From Deltaproteobacteria bacterium (GTDB lineage Bacteria > Desulfobacterota > DSM-4660 > Desulfatiglandales > B25-G16), in assembly GCA_020351915.1 (NCBI GenBank), contig CP070673.1, positions 4,844,889-4,889,345 of the forward strand: a stretch of DNA of 44,457 nt, in the 5' to 3' direction. The notes beneath the pieces were generated by a model. The model was not told the origin of the DNA, ran no database searches, and saw only the letters and a program-made list of their open reading frames with translations. Positions 8,861 to 16,656 of the stretch are shown here, in pieces. The position numbers and the translations under genes are program-made. Position 1 is the first letter of the stretch. Each line of letters opens with the position of its first letter.

Positions 8861-9608
8861 GTGTTCATGAGGGGGCTGGTCTGCATCGGGGACAAGCTAA
8901 AGGAAATACCTAACTTTTTCAGAGCGTCCCATTATTCAACACAGAGTCTCGGGATCAGTGAGATCGCAGGTACGGCCATAGTTAACCTCGTCCCTGAGGA
9001 CGCCGTTGCTGGACTCAACCCGGATGTTACAGAAAAAGACTGAAAAAGGCTAGCATCTGTTGGTAAGCCCATTACAGGTTGTGAAGCTCGGGTAGTCAAT
9101 GCGAACGACCAGGATGTTCCTGCTGGAGAGGTCGGGGAAACAGTGCTAAAGCATGAATCGCTTATGAGGGGCTACTGGAACAGCCCAGAGCTTACCCGAA
9201 AAGCTCTTAGGGGCGGCTGTACCATACTGAGGACTTAGGAGCGCTTGACGAAGATGGCTACTTTTACTCTAAGGGAAGAAAGGACTTTATGATACAAAGC
9301 GGTGGCCTCTTTGTACCCCAGCGGAAGTAGAAAGTGCCATCCTTGAGCATCGGGCGGTGGATGAGGCTGCAGTTATTGGCCTCCTGCATGAAAGGTGGAA
9401 GGAGGCAGTCACGGCGAGTGTAGTCCTGAACGAAGGTCATGTTGCCACGGCAGAGGAGATTAGGAAACACTGTAGAGAATACTTGTCAGGCTTCCAGGTG
9501 CCAAAGGCCGTGTATTTTATCGATACATTGCCCAAACATCCAGATCATGGCAAGGTCTTGGTCAAAGATCTACAGGGGGTTTTTGGTGGAAAGAAGCAAG
9601 AGGAGTAA
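8861..9608 (+). pseudogene. Acyl-CoA synthetase (ANL superfamily), C-terminal remnant with several frameshifts
   Basis: Pieces in different frames spell the C-terminal third of an AMP-forming CoA ligase. LGISEIAGT stands where YGMTE is expected. Next come VPEDAVAGLNPDVTEK, then SVGKPITG after a stop, and GETVLKHESLMRGYW. A damaged EDLGALDEDGYFYSKGRKDF loop is followed by DEAAVIGLLHERWKEAVTAS and a final HPDHGKVLVKDLQ, where the last lysine of the catalytic GK motif is present. The N-terminal ATP-binding domain is gone. This arrangement (UbiD followed by a ligase) matches the intact pair at 37886-40890 and the ligases share several segments, so this is probably the dead copy of a duplicated or separately acquired module. 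Confidence 0.8.
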
Positions 9609-9644
9609 ATTGGCAACCAATGCTGCCAAAAAACACGAGAAAAA

Positions 9645-9902
9645 GGTGTCGAGGTTAAGGAAGTTGTCTGCTGGGCCCCGCCGGGGTGTCATGATCGTTG
9701 CAGACTGCTGGTGAGTGCTAAGGCTGGGCGGATTGTAAAGATCAGACGTGACCGAAAAAATCCCGCGAACTTACGCCGAAGCTGTCCAGATAGACTTCCG
9801 CACCTTGTGAAGTGGCTCTATCACCCTGACCAGCTCATGTACCCGTCGGGGTGTCAGCAAATTGTCAAGGATTATTTCCTCATAGAAGGGCTTTGTTCTT
9901 AG
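9645..9902 (+). pseudogene. N-terminal remnant of a molybdopterin (bis-MGD) oxidoreductase
   Basis: A frame running from before 9645 to TAG at 9900-9902 contains VVCWAPPGCHDRC, then AKAGRIVKI, then SCPDRLPHLVKWLYHPDQL and MYP. This is the layout of the N-terminal [4Fe-4S]-binding segment of bis-MGD enzymes: a Cys cluster, a G-R-I-V-K-I turn, a fourth Cys in the CP motif, then the WLYHPDRL-type block. The Gly-Asp pair normally after VKI is replaced by Arg residues and the reading frame stops before the molybdenum domain, so it is a decayed fragment. It was probably cut off by the event that brought in the FAD oxidase gene 50 nt downstream. Confidence 0.72.
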
Positions 9903-9951
9903 GCTATGATAGGCTGTGGTATTTGGGAGGTGAAATAAAAGGAGGTAAAAG

Positions 9952-11409
9952 ATGAAGCAAGCCATAGGGAGAATCGTAGGTGAAGGCAATGTAACTGACA
10001 AGGATGAAGAACTGGAGACGTTCTCGAAAGATTATAGTGTTGTATCTCCAAAGAAGCCCAAAATGGTTGTAAAAGTTCAGGACCCCGATGAGGTGCTTAA
10101 TGTGGTACTTAAACTTAATGAGGAAGGAGCACCTCTTTATCCCAGTAGTTCAAAAGTCCATTTCTACGGGGGGACCATCCCCAGGAAAGAGGATGCGGTA
10201 GTAATGGATCTTTCTGGTATGAACAGGATCCACGAAATTGACGAGATCAATCACTGGGTTCATATTGAGCCGGGTGTAACGTGGGGTCAACTTCAGCAGG
10301 AACTTGAGAAAAAGGGGTATCGAAGTATTATCCCCCTGCTTCCGCATCCTGATAGAAGTGTACTTATGGACTTGCTTGAAAGGGAACAGCCTACCCTTTG
10401 CAAGTTTGAGTACAGTGAGATGCTCGCCTCCATGTGGGTTGTTTGGGGCATTGGAGAAAAATTCACCACCGGCTCTGCCAGCATTAATACTTTCCGGCAA
10501 GAAGGCTGTCTTGCTGATGGTGTGAACCCCCAAGGACCTGGCTCTATTGACTTCTGGAGGCTTCTTCAGGGTAGCCAAGGGACTTTTGGCATTGTGACCA
10601 AAGGGATCTGTAAGATAGAACTGATACCATCGGTTTCAAAAACCTTTTTCTTCTCTGCGGAGAACCTCGGGGAGCTAATTGCGCCGCTTTACGAAATGGG
10701 CCATAGATATGTAGGGTTTGAACGGTTTTTAGTGAATCATGTGTCTCTAGCTGCGATTTTGGGAGATCCTAGCTTGAAAGCCTCTTTGCCTCACTGGGTC
10801 ATAATCAATGTGGTTAGTGGACTTCCGATTGGGAGACCAGATGAGATGGTAGACTATCAGGCTGACTACATTCAAAATCAGCTTGAGAAGAAGTTCCCCT
10901 GCGTTACCTTGGAAGAGAGGCTTGAAGGAGCACCTTCCGGAACTGAAGAAAAGCTGCCTGAAATGTTGAGAAAGCCTTGGCCTCAGGATAAGGTGTATTG
11001 GAAACACAGCATGAAAGGAAATTGCCAGGAGGTCATATTCATGACATCGCTCAATAGGGCGCCCGAGTTTGTTGAGGCCTTTGAGAATATGGGAATTGAA
11101 GTGGGTTATCCCTTTGAGGATATAGGGATATATGTTCAACCCGTTGAAGACATGAGGGCATGTCAAATGACCTTTATGTTGCCATATGATTTAAAGGACG
11201 AACAAGAGCTAAAGAGGATAAGAGAATTATATAACAGAGCTATAGTTGAAGTCGTTAATAAAGGAGGATTTTTCAATCGTATCTATGATGGCATAGGAGA
11301 CATAGTTTACAACCTTCCTAGGGCTCAGGGCTATGTGAGACATATTCAAAGAGTGAAAAGACTCTTTGATCCTAACTGGATTCTTAGCCCGGGAAAGCTC
11401 TGTTTTTGA
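9952..11409 (+). CDS. FAD-linked oxidase (VAO/PCMH fold), first of a redox triad
   Basis: This 485-residue protein has an N-terminal PCMH-type FAD-binding domain, with PDEVLNVVLKLNEEGAPLYP leading to SSSKVHFYGGTIPR, the flavin-binding loop, and GVTWGQLQQELEKKGY. A middle segment has GSQGTFGIVTKG, and the C-terminus ends LFDPNWILSPGKLCF, the usual end of FAD-linked oxidase C-terminal domains. The family includes glycolate oxidase GlcD, D-lactate dehydrogenases, 4-cresol and vanillyl-alcohol oxidases. The start at 9952 has a near-perfect AAAAGGAGGTAAAAG ribosome-binding site. It precedes a Fe-S/CCG protein and a second FAD oxidase, so the three probably form one complex that oxidises a hydroxyacid or alcohol and passes electrons through the Fe-S subunit. 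The substrate is unknown. Confidence 0.88.
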   Translation: MKQAIGRIVGEGNVTDKDEELETFSKDYSVVSPKKPKMVVKVQDPDEVLNVVLKLNEEGAPLYPSSSKVHFYGGTIPRKEDAVVMDLSGMNRIHEIDEINHWVHIEPGVTWGQLQQELEKKGYRSIIPLLPHPDRSVLMDLLEREQPTLCKFEYSEMLASMWVVWGIGEKFTTGSASINTFRQEGCLADGVNPQGPGSIDFWRLLQGSQGTFGIVTKGICKIELIPSVSKTFFFSAENLGELIAPLYEMGHRYVGFERFLVNHVSLAAILGDPSLKASLPHWVIINVVSGLPIGRPDEMVDYQADYIQNQLEKKFPCVTLEERLEGAPSGTEEKLPEMLRKPWPQDKVYWKHSMKGNCQEVIFMTSLNRAPEFVEAFENMGIEVGYPFEDIGIYVQPVEDMRACQMTFMLPYDLKDEQELKRIRELYNRAIVEVVNKGGFFNRIYDGIGDIVYNLPRAQGYVRHIQRVKRLFDPNWILSPGKLCF

Positions 11410-11525
11410 ATTGTCTTTTCAGCTGTTGGCAAATCAAAATTATCTTATTGATAGCGCTTAACACAGATAACAGATAATAAAGGGCCATGAGGAAGTTATG
11501 ACATGAACTATTGCGGAGGACATAA

Positions 11526-12932
11526 ATGAAAGCAATGAAACATGAACTGAAGCCTGTGAATTTCAAACTAGATTTAGACCTCAGGAACTATCTCTGGGAG
11601 ACCAGGACATGCATGGGATGTGTGATGTGCAAATATGGAGACTGGACATATGTCCCCTCTGCTGAAGAGTATGACTTTTCTTGGGTTTGTCCCGAGTGGG
11701 AATGGGGCGTCATGGAACATTATGGGACAGCGGGCCAAATTAAGATTGTAGGCGGTCTTCTCCTAGGAGACCTGTCAGTCGATCATCCCACCGTAAGGGA
11801 AGTTGCCTACAGGTGCCACCTCTGTGGTGGTTGTGACGTATCTTGCAAGAGAAACCTGGACCTGGAGATCCTTATGATGCATGAGGCATTGATGGTGCAC
11901 CTGGTGAATGCCGGAGCCGGCCCTATGCCCCAGCATAAGGTTCTGGCGGAAAGGATAGAACGCACCGGGAATTATTTCGGAAATGAAGCGAAAGATAGGA
12001 TGGCCTGGGCAAAAGAGGGTGTAAGGGTTGCCAAAAAGGCCGATCTTCTTTATTTTGTGGGCTGTTATGCAGCATACAAATACCCCGCTATCGCGACAAG
12101 TGTTGCCCAGATCCTCAATACCGCGAAGGTCCCCTTTATGATCATGGAGGGGCAGATATGCTGCGGGTATAAGCTGTTCACCACGGGCCTTGTTGCGGAC
12201 GTGACAGCGGTTGCTAGCAATACGATTAGGAAAATAAATGACCTTGGCGTGAAGCGAGTTGTTACTGAGTGTGCGGATTGTTATAGAATGCTTAAGGTAG
12301 AATATCCAAAAGTATTAAATATGGCTACACAGGACCTTGGTTTTGAAGTCCTTCACATTGCAGAGTATGCTGATATGCTTATTAAGGAAGGAGCCATAAA
12401 ACCAAAGAAGGAGTTTCCCGAGAAGGTTACCTATCATGACCCTTGCGGCTTAGGAAGGCTTTCTGAGCCATGGATTCCCTGGGAAGGCATAAGAGACCCC
12501 GACGACTGGGGCAAGCTAAAGCCAAGAAGGGAATTTAGAAGGGGGACAAACGGCTGCTACGAACCCCCAAGGAATATTCTAAGGAGCATCCCTGGCATTG
12601 AGCTTGTTGAGATGCGACGGCACCACTCCAACGCCTTCTGCTCGGGTTCATGTGGTGGCGTAAGGGAGGCATTTCCAGAGCAACAAGCTTTTGAGACCGA
12701 TGTGAGGGTAAGGGAGGCCAATCATGTAGGAGCCGAGACCATAGTTACACCAAACCCGAGGACACTTGAGGTCTTTGAAGAGTCGTTAGCGAGAATGAAT
12801 GCCGATGGCATATCGAAAAATATTGGAGAAGTGAGAGAGCGCTTTGTCGGAGCGGAAAAGTCTCTTGGCGTTAGATCATTGAACGTAAAACGTGCCCGAG
12901 ATTTGGCTAGCCTTTTAGCCGCTGCAATTTGA
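11526..12932 (+). CDS. Fe-S oxidoreductase with two CCG (cysteine-rich) domains, GlcF/HdrD-like
   Basis: This 468-residue protein starts with two ferredoxin-like cluster sites: CMGCVMC with a fourth Cys well downstream in WVCPEW, and CHLCGGCDVSC about 50 residues later. Two cysteine-rich CCG-type modules follow, with GQICCGYKLF and ECADCYRM in the first, and YHDPCGLGR and CSGSCGGVREAF in the second. This is the layout of GlcF, LutA and heterodisulfide-reductase HdrD-type electron-transfer subunits, which take electrons from a flavoprotein partner to a quinone or disulfide. The wide spacing to the fourth Cys in the first cluster is unusual. GCGGAGGACATAA precedes the ATG. It is sandwiched between two FAD oxidases, and only 16 nt separate it from the next gene, which supports one operon. 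Confidence 0.88.
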   Translation: MKAMKHELKPVNFKLDLDLRNYLWETRTCMGCVMCKYGDWTYVPSAEEYDFSWVCPEWEWGVMEHYGTAGQIKIVGGLLLGDLSVDHPTVREVAYRCHLCGGCDVSCKRNLDLEILMMHEALMVHLVNAGAGPMPQHKVLAERIERTGNYFGNEAKDRMAWAKEGVRVAKKADLLYFVGCYAAYKYPAIATSVAQILNTAKVPFMIMEGQICCGYKLFTTGLVADVTAVASNTIRKINDLGVKRVVTECADCYRMLKVEYPKVLNMATQDLGFEVLHIAEYADMLIKEGAIKPKKEFPEKVTYHDPCGLGRLSEPWIPWEGIRDPDDWGKLKPRREFRRGTNGCYEPPRNILRSIPGIELVEMRRHHSNAFCSGSCGGVREAFPEQQAFETDVRVREANHVGAETIVTPNPRTLEVFEESLARMNADGISKNIGEVRERFVGAEKSLGVRSLNVKRARDLASLLAAAI

Positions 12933-12948
12933 TCAGGAGGTTTAGGAT

Positions 12949-14718
12949 ATGACAACCCATTACATTACAGAGTTAGAGGCAAGAGAAAAACAAAGTCAGA
13001 TGAGGACCGAGCCTTATTGGTCGGAAGGGCCCGATGAGGCATTCAAGGAGATGGAGGAAGTGGTTGGGTCTCGATGGATAACGAGGGACAAGGTGGCCCG
13101 CCAGGCCTATTGTGGCAGAGGATCCGGACATGAAATATACTGGTACCTGAACGTGAGTTATCCTCCTTGCATAATTGTGCTTCCTGCATCGACTGGGGAA
13201 GTAGCTGATATAGTCAGGATTTGTAACAAATATAATCTCCCCTTTGTCCCGACGAGTTCAGGATGGATGATTCAGGGTTTTCCAAGATATCGTTCGGATA
13301 TGGTAACCATTGACCTTCAGAGGATGTGGGAGTGGAAAATAGACAAAAAGAATATGGTTATTACTGTGGGGCCTGGTGTTCGTTACGGACACCACTGCCA
13401 GGCCTGCATTGAGCATGATTTGTGGTTTATAAATACCGGGGGTGGCTCAGCGTCCAGCGTTATTGCCAATACCCTGAGTTTTGGGGTATCGCCGCTCAAT
13501 TACAGGATGGGCAACTCTGAGAGGAGGGCCTTGAGTTTGGAATGGGTAACGCCTGAAGGTGAAATCGTCTATTCTGGTTCGTGGGCACAATGTGAAGAGG
13601 GGTTTTGGGGGGATGGCCCTGGGCCTAACTTGATGGGCATGTTAAGGGGATTCTGTGGATGGTTTGGAGGCATGGGTATTGTCACCAGGATGAATGTGAA
13701 GGCCTTTTCCTTTTTGGAGAATGCCACCGAAATCCTTGTTCCTGAAGGTGTTAGTCCGGACACTCACCTTTCTTTTAAGGACACTGGCCGGATAAGGTGG
13801 ATCAACTTCCAATTCCCTGATAGAAAATCGCTGGAAGACTGCACGATTGAGGTCAGTCATGCCCAACTCGGAGCGGCCTGGACAAAGGTACCGGTTTTCT
13901 GGAGGGATCTTGCCAAGTCTAAGGATAAAGAGGACTTCTGGGAGAGGTGGAGCGGGGTTCAAAAGGAAGATATTGACAACTTCCATTTGCTCCGTGCCCT
14001 TTTTGTAGGGTATACATCTGAGAAGCAAATGGACTACGAGCTTAAGGCATGCGAAGATATTATGAAGAAGTATGGAGGGACGGAGAGAAGAACAAAGCCC
14101 TCTGATGAGTCCTGGATAAAGAACGCAGATGCCAATGGGATGTGGATGCTGACAAGCGGTTATATGTCCACTGATGGAGGCCAAGAAAGCCTTAGAACGG
14201 TCTTTGAGACCGGGAAACGTCTTGGGGATATCCTATACAACCACTATGATCGCTATTTTTTACCTCAGAAAGGTGATGTAGGTTGGTGGCAATCGAATGA
14301 CTTCGGCCACTCGGCATATCTTGAATTTATGCAATATAAGAATGTCGATCATTGGGATCCGCTCTCTCCCTTTTTTCGGCCAGAAACTCGCGAGCAAGGG
14401 ACCAAGTGGTACATGCAAGTTGTTACTGATGTTGATAACGAAACAGGTTTCTGCAACTTTTTCAGTGGATTCCAAAGCTGTTTGCTATACATAGGACCCC
14501 ATAGGTCCGACTTCCAGATCTGGATTGACAGATTTCAAAATGAATTTTCCCCCAAGGGGTTATCTAATCCTCCGACGCCTTACGAGGGTGAGACATTGAT
14601 AGAGCATTTTCCTGCTCATTGGCTGCCAAAGGTTCGGTCTCACATTCGAAGGGCTAAAAGGGGTAGGTCCGTGTGCGCAGGCTCATTACCTGAAAGAAAA
14701 CCATTGAGAGACACATAA
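12949..14718 (+). CDS. FAD-linked oxidase (PCMH fold), second of the redox triad
   Basis: This 589-residue protein has a long N-terminal extension (about 60 residues), then a PCMH FAD-binding domain: YPPCIIVLPASTGEVADIV, then VPTSSGWMIQGFPRYRSDMV and VGPGVRYGHHCQA. NTGGGSASSVIANTLSFG follows, then a GWFGGMGIVTRM segment. It is related to, but clearly diverged from, the oxidase at 9952. After FQNEFSPKGLSNPPTPY, the usual end region of the family, about 45 further residues rich in Arg and Lys follow; that tail may be an extension or the result of a late frameshift. The start follows TCAGGAGGTTTAGGAT. Two different FAD subunits plus one Fe-S subunit recall GlcD-GlcE-GlcF; both FAD subunits here look full-length, unlike the short GlcE. 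Confidence 0.86.
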   Translation: MTTHYITELEAREKQSQMRTEPYWSEGPDEAFKEMEEVVGSRWITRDKVARQAYCGRGSGHEIYWYLNVSYPPCIIVLPASTGEVADIVRICNKYNLPFVPTSSGWMIQGFPRYRSDMVTIDLQRMWEWKIDKKNMVITVGPGVRYGHHCQACIEHDLWFINTGGGSASSVIANTLSFGVSPLNYRMGNSERRALSLEWVTPEGEIVYSGSWAQCEEGFWGDGPGPNLMGMLRGFCGWFGGMGIVTRMNVKAFSFLENATEILVPEGVSPDTHLSFKDTGRIRWINFQFPDRKSLEDCTIEVSHAQLGAAWTKVPVFWRDLAKSKDKEDFWERWSGVQKEDIDNFHLLRALFVGYTSEKQMDYELKACEDIMKKYGGTERRTKPSDESWIKNADANGMWMLTSGYMSTDGGQESLRTVFETGKRLGDILYNHYDRYFLPQKGDVGWWQSNDFGHSAYLEFMQYKNVDHWDPLSPFFRPETREQGTKWYMQVVTDVDNETGFCNFFSGFQSCLLYIGPHRSDFQIWIDRFQNEFSPKGLSNPPTPYEGETLIEHFPAHWLPKVRSHIRRAKRGRSVCAGSLPERKPLRDT

Positions 14719-15250
14719 CCATAAATGTTCATCATGAACCCAGACTGTTCAACTCAGAGAGGAGGATTGAGCTCCATTAGGCATTGAGCAGGAAGGGATT
14801 TAAGAATTTCAGGAGGTGAAGAGAGTAAGTCTCGAATTTACTCAAAACACCAGAAAGCCCCGCCCGGAAGAGCGGGAATGAATGGCGTCTTTCTTTGGGA
14901 CGCATGAGCGTCCCGAAACCCAAAATAAGGGATAATCCTTTTTGAGGGATTATAAAGGGGTGAGGCCCCTTTCAGCAAAGCGCCCTCGAGAAAACCTACT
15001 CCCACTCCCCTTCATAAAGGGCAGGGGGATAAAGGCTGAGAGGTTTGCTCAATAACCTCGATACCGGCTCCTTCCCAATGAAGTAAATAAACCAGATTTT
15101 AAAAAAGAGCGCAAGATAGCTTCGGACTTGTTATGGTAATCATAAGACCTGTACAAAGGGCAATTCAGTAAGATAAACCGTAACTGAGATTGGCAAACGG
15201 TAAAGCAACGAAAGTGATTCAAGATATTTTGGTAACCAGGAGGAAAAGGA
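14719..15250. other. Intergenic region holding a cluster of five small hairpins (14858-15021)
   Basis: No gene is recognisable. Within about 165 nt there are five consecutive stem-loops with short loops. CCCGC pairs with GCGGG (14859-14876). TTTGGGACGC-ATGA-GCGTCCCGAA is 14894-14917. ATAATCCTT-TTTG-AGGGATTAT is 14932-14953. AAAGGGG-TGAGG-CCCCTTT is 14954-14972. CCCTT-CATA-AAGGG is 15008-15021. None is followed by a clear T tract, so this is not a simple terminator. A structured RNA or a remnant of a hairpin-ended mobile element are the two ideas I find reasonable. The last 70 nt lead into the ribosome-binding site of the next gene. Confidence 0.5.
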
Positions 15251-16108
15251 ATGCGATTTGACTATTTACAGCCCAAGACCGTTGAAGAGGCTATTTCTTT
15301 ACTGAGTAAGTTTGACGGGAAGGCTAAGGTAATTGCCGGGGGTACCGATTTACTCGTGCAGATAAGGAACAAGGCTATAAAGTCTGAACGTGTAGTTGAT
15401 ATTGGGTCTATACCTGGGCTTGATTATATTAATTACGATGAGAAGCGGGGTCTATCAATCGGCGCTCTCACCACGATTAGAACCCTTGAGACATCGAGTG
15501 AGATTCAGCGGCGGTACCCAGTAATTTGCCGGGCAGCCAGCCAACTTGGCTCAGTGGCGATACGAAATATGGCCACTATCGGTGGCAATCTTTGCAATGC
15601 TGCGCCCTCAGCCGAGAACGCACCAGCCTTGATTGGGCTCTCAGCAACGTGTAAGATTGTCGGTCCTGGTGGGCAGAGGGTAGTACCCTTGGAAGAGTTC
15701 TTTATCGGTCCAGGGAGCACCGTCCTCAAAAAGGGGGAATTGCTCATAGAGATTCAGGTGCCGGTCCCATTACCTCATACCAGGGGTGCATATTTGAAGC
15801 ACGGGATAAGGGGAACAATTGAGCTGGCGATTGTGGGAGTAGCCACGATACTCACTTTAGCGCCTAGAGCTCGGGTTTGCAGGGATATTAGGGTAGTACT
15901 GGGTGCGGTAGCCCCGATACCAATGAGGGCGCGAAAAGCTGAGAAGGTACTCAGGGGGAAAAAGATTGATGAGGCTCTCATGAACGAGGCAGCTGAGGCT
16001 GCCTCGCGGGAAGCACGCCCTATAACTGATGTTCGCGCTACTGCCGAATACAGGAGGGAGATGGTAGGAGTATTTACTCGGCGGGCTATAAGGGAAGCGC
16101 TAGCTTAA
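15251..16108 (+). CDS. Xanthine-oxidase-family molybdenum hydroxylase, FAD subunit (CoxM-like)
   Basis: This 285-residue protein matches medium, FAD-binding subunits of molybdenum hydroxylases. It opens MRFDYLQPKTVEEAISLLSK, has the FAD-pyrophosphate motif VIAGGTDLLVQIRN (residues about 32-45) and the second flavin-binding block MATIGGNLCNAAPSAENAPA (about 108-127). The C-terminal CO-dehydrogenase-flavoprotein domain follows. It passes electrons from the Fe-S subunit to the final acceptor. It is the ordinary CoxM length and lacks the roughly 40-residue [4Fe-4S] insert known in 4-hydroxybenzoyl-CoA reductase HcrB. GGAGGAAAAGGA precedes the ATG. The three subunit genes follow in the order FAD, Fe-S, Mo with short gaps and one overlap, so they form one operon and one heterotrimer. 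Confidence 0.92.
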   Translation: MRFDYLQPKTVEEAISLLSKFDGKAKVIAGGTDLLVQIRNKAIKSERVVDIGSIPGLDYINYDEKRGLSIGALTTIRTLETSSEIQRRYPVICRAASQLGSVAIRNMATIGGNLCNAAPSAENAPALIGLSATCKIVGPGGQRVVPLEEFFIGPGSTVLKKGELLIEIQVPVPLPHTRGAYLKHGIRGTIELAIVGVATILTLAPRARVCRDIRVVLGAVAPIPMRARKAEKVLRGKKIDEALMNEAAEAASREARPITDVRATAEYRREMVGVFTRRAIREALA

Positions 16109-16173
16109 TAAGCCCACCTGTTAGACGAATGAAAATCAAGGGACGGAAAAACAGCCCAGATGAGGAGGGCGAT

Positions 16174-16656
16174 ATGAAACAGCTAATCAAGTTAACGGTC
16201 AACGGGGCAGAAGAGGAGGTGTTGGTTGAGCCTTGGTGGGATTTGGCCTATGTGCTGCGTGAGCGGCTTGGCTTAACCGGAACAAAGGTAGGCTGCAATA
16301 CAGGCGAGTGTGGTGCATGTACCGTCCTTGTTGATGGTAAGCCAGTAAACAGCTGCTTGTTTCTGGCGGTGAAAGCCAGTGGAAAGGCTGTCCTCACTAT
16401 AGAGGGGTTGCAAAGCGCAAACCGAGAGTTACATCCGTTACAAGAGGCTTTCATAGAGCACTTTGCTGTTCAATGTGGTTATTGCACCCCGGGGATGATA
16501 ATGGCAGCCAAGGCCTTGCTTGACGAAAATCGGTCTCCGACGGAGGAAGAGATAAAGGAATGGCTCAAGGGTAACCTGTGCCGATGTACTGGATATACAA
16601 AGATCGTCGAGGCTGTTTTGGCCGCGAGTACTCAAATGAGAGGAGTTGGAAAATGA
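16174..16656 (+). CDS. Xanthine-oxidase-family molybdenum hydroxylase, [2Fe-2S] subunit (CoxS-like)
   Basis: This 160-residue protein carries the two [2Fe-2S] clusters of the complex. The plant-ferredoxin-type site has Cys41, Cys46, Cys49 and Cys61 (CNTGECGACTVLVDGKPVNS, then C). The helical second site has Cys101, Cys104, Cys136 and Cys138 (QCGYCTPGMI and LCRCTGY). All eight ligands are present. I start the gene at ATG 16174 because GAGGAGGGCGAT stands directly before it and the product MKQLIKLTVNG matches the family N-terminus; an earlier in-frame ATG at 16129 would add an unrelated 15-residue extension. The stop overlaps the start of the large subunit (ATGA). Confidence 0.95.
   Translation: MKQLIKLTVNGAEEEVLVEPWWDLAYVLRERLGLTGTKVGCNTGECGACTVLVDGKPVNSCLFLAVKASGKAVLTIEGLQSANRELHPLQEAFIEHFAVQCGYCTPGMIMAAKALLDENRSPTEEEIKEWLKGNLCRCTGYTKIVEAVLAASTQMRGVGK

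Noticed and set aside
10150-10578. 142-codon minus-strand frame in the first FAD oxidase
   Set aside because: Shadow of the well-supported oxidase; no ribosome-binding site or motif.
14858-15021. CRISPR array or tandem repeat array
   Set aside because: The hairpins differ from each other in sequence and length and there are no constant repeats with spacers.
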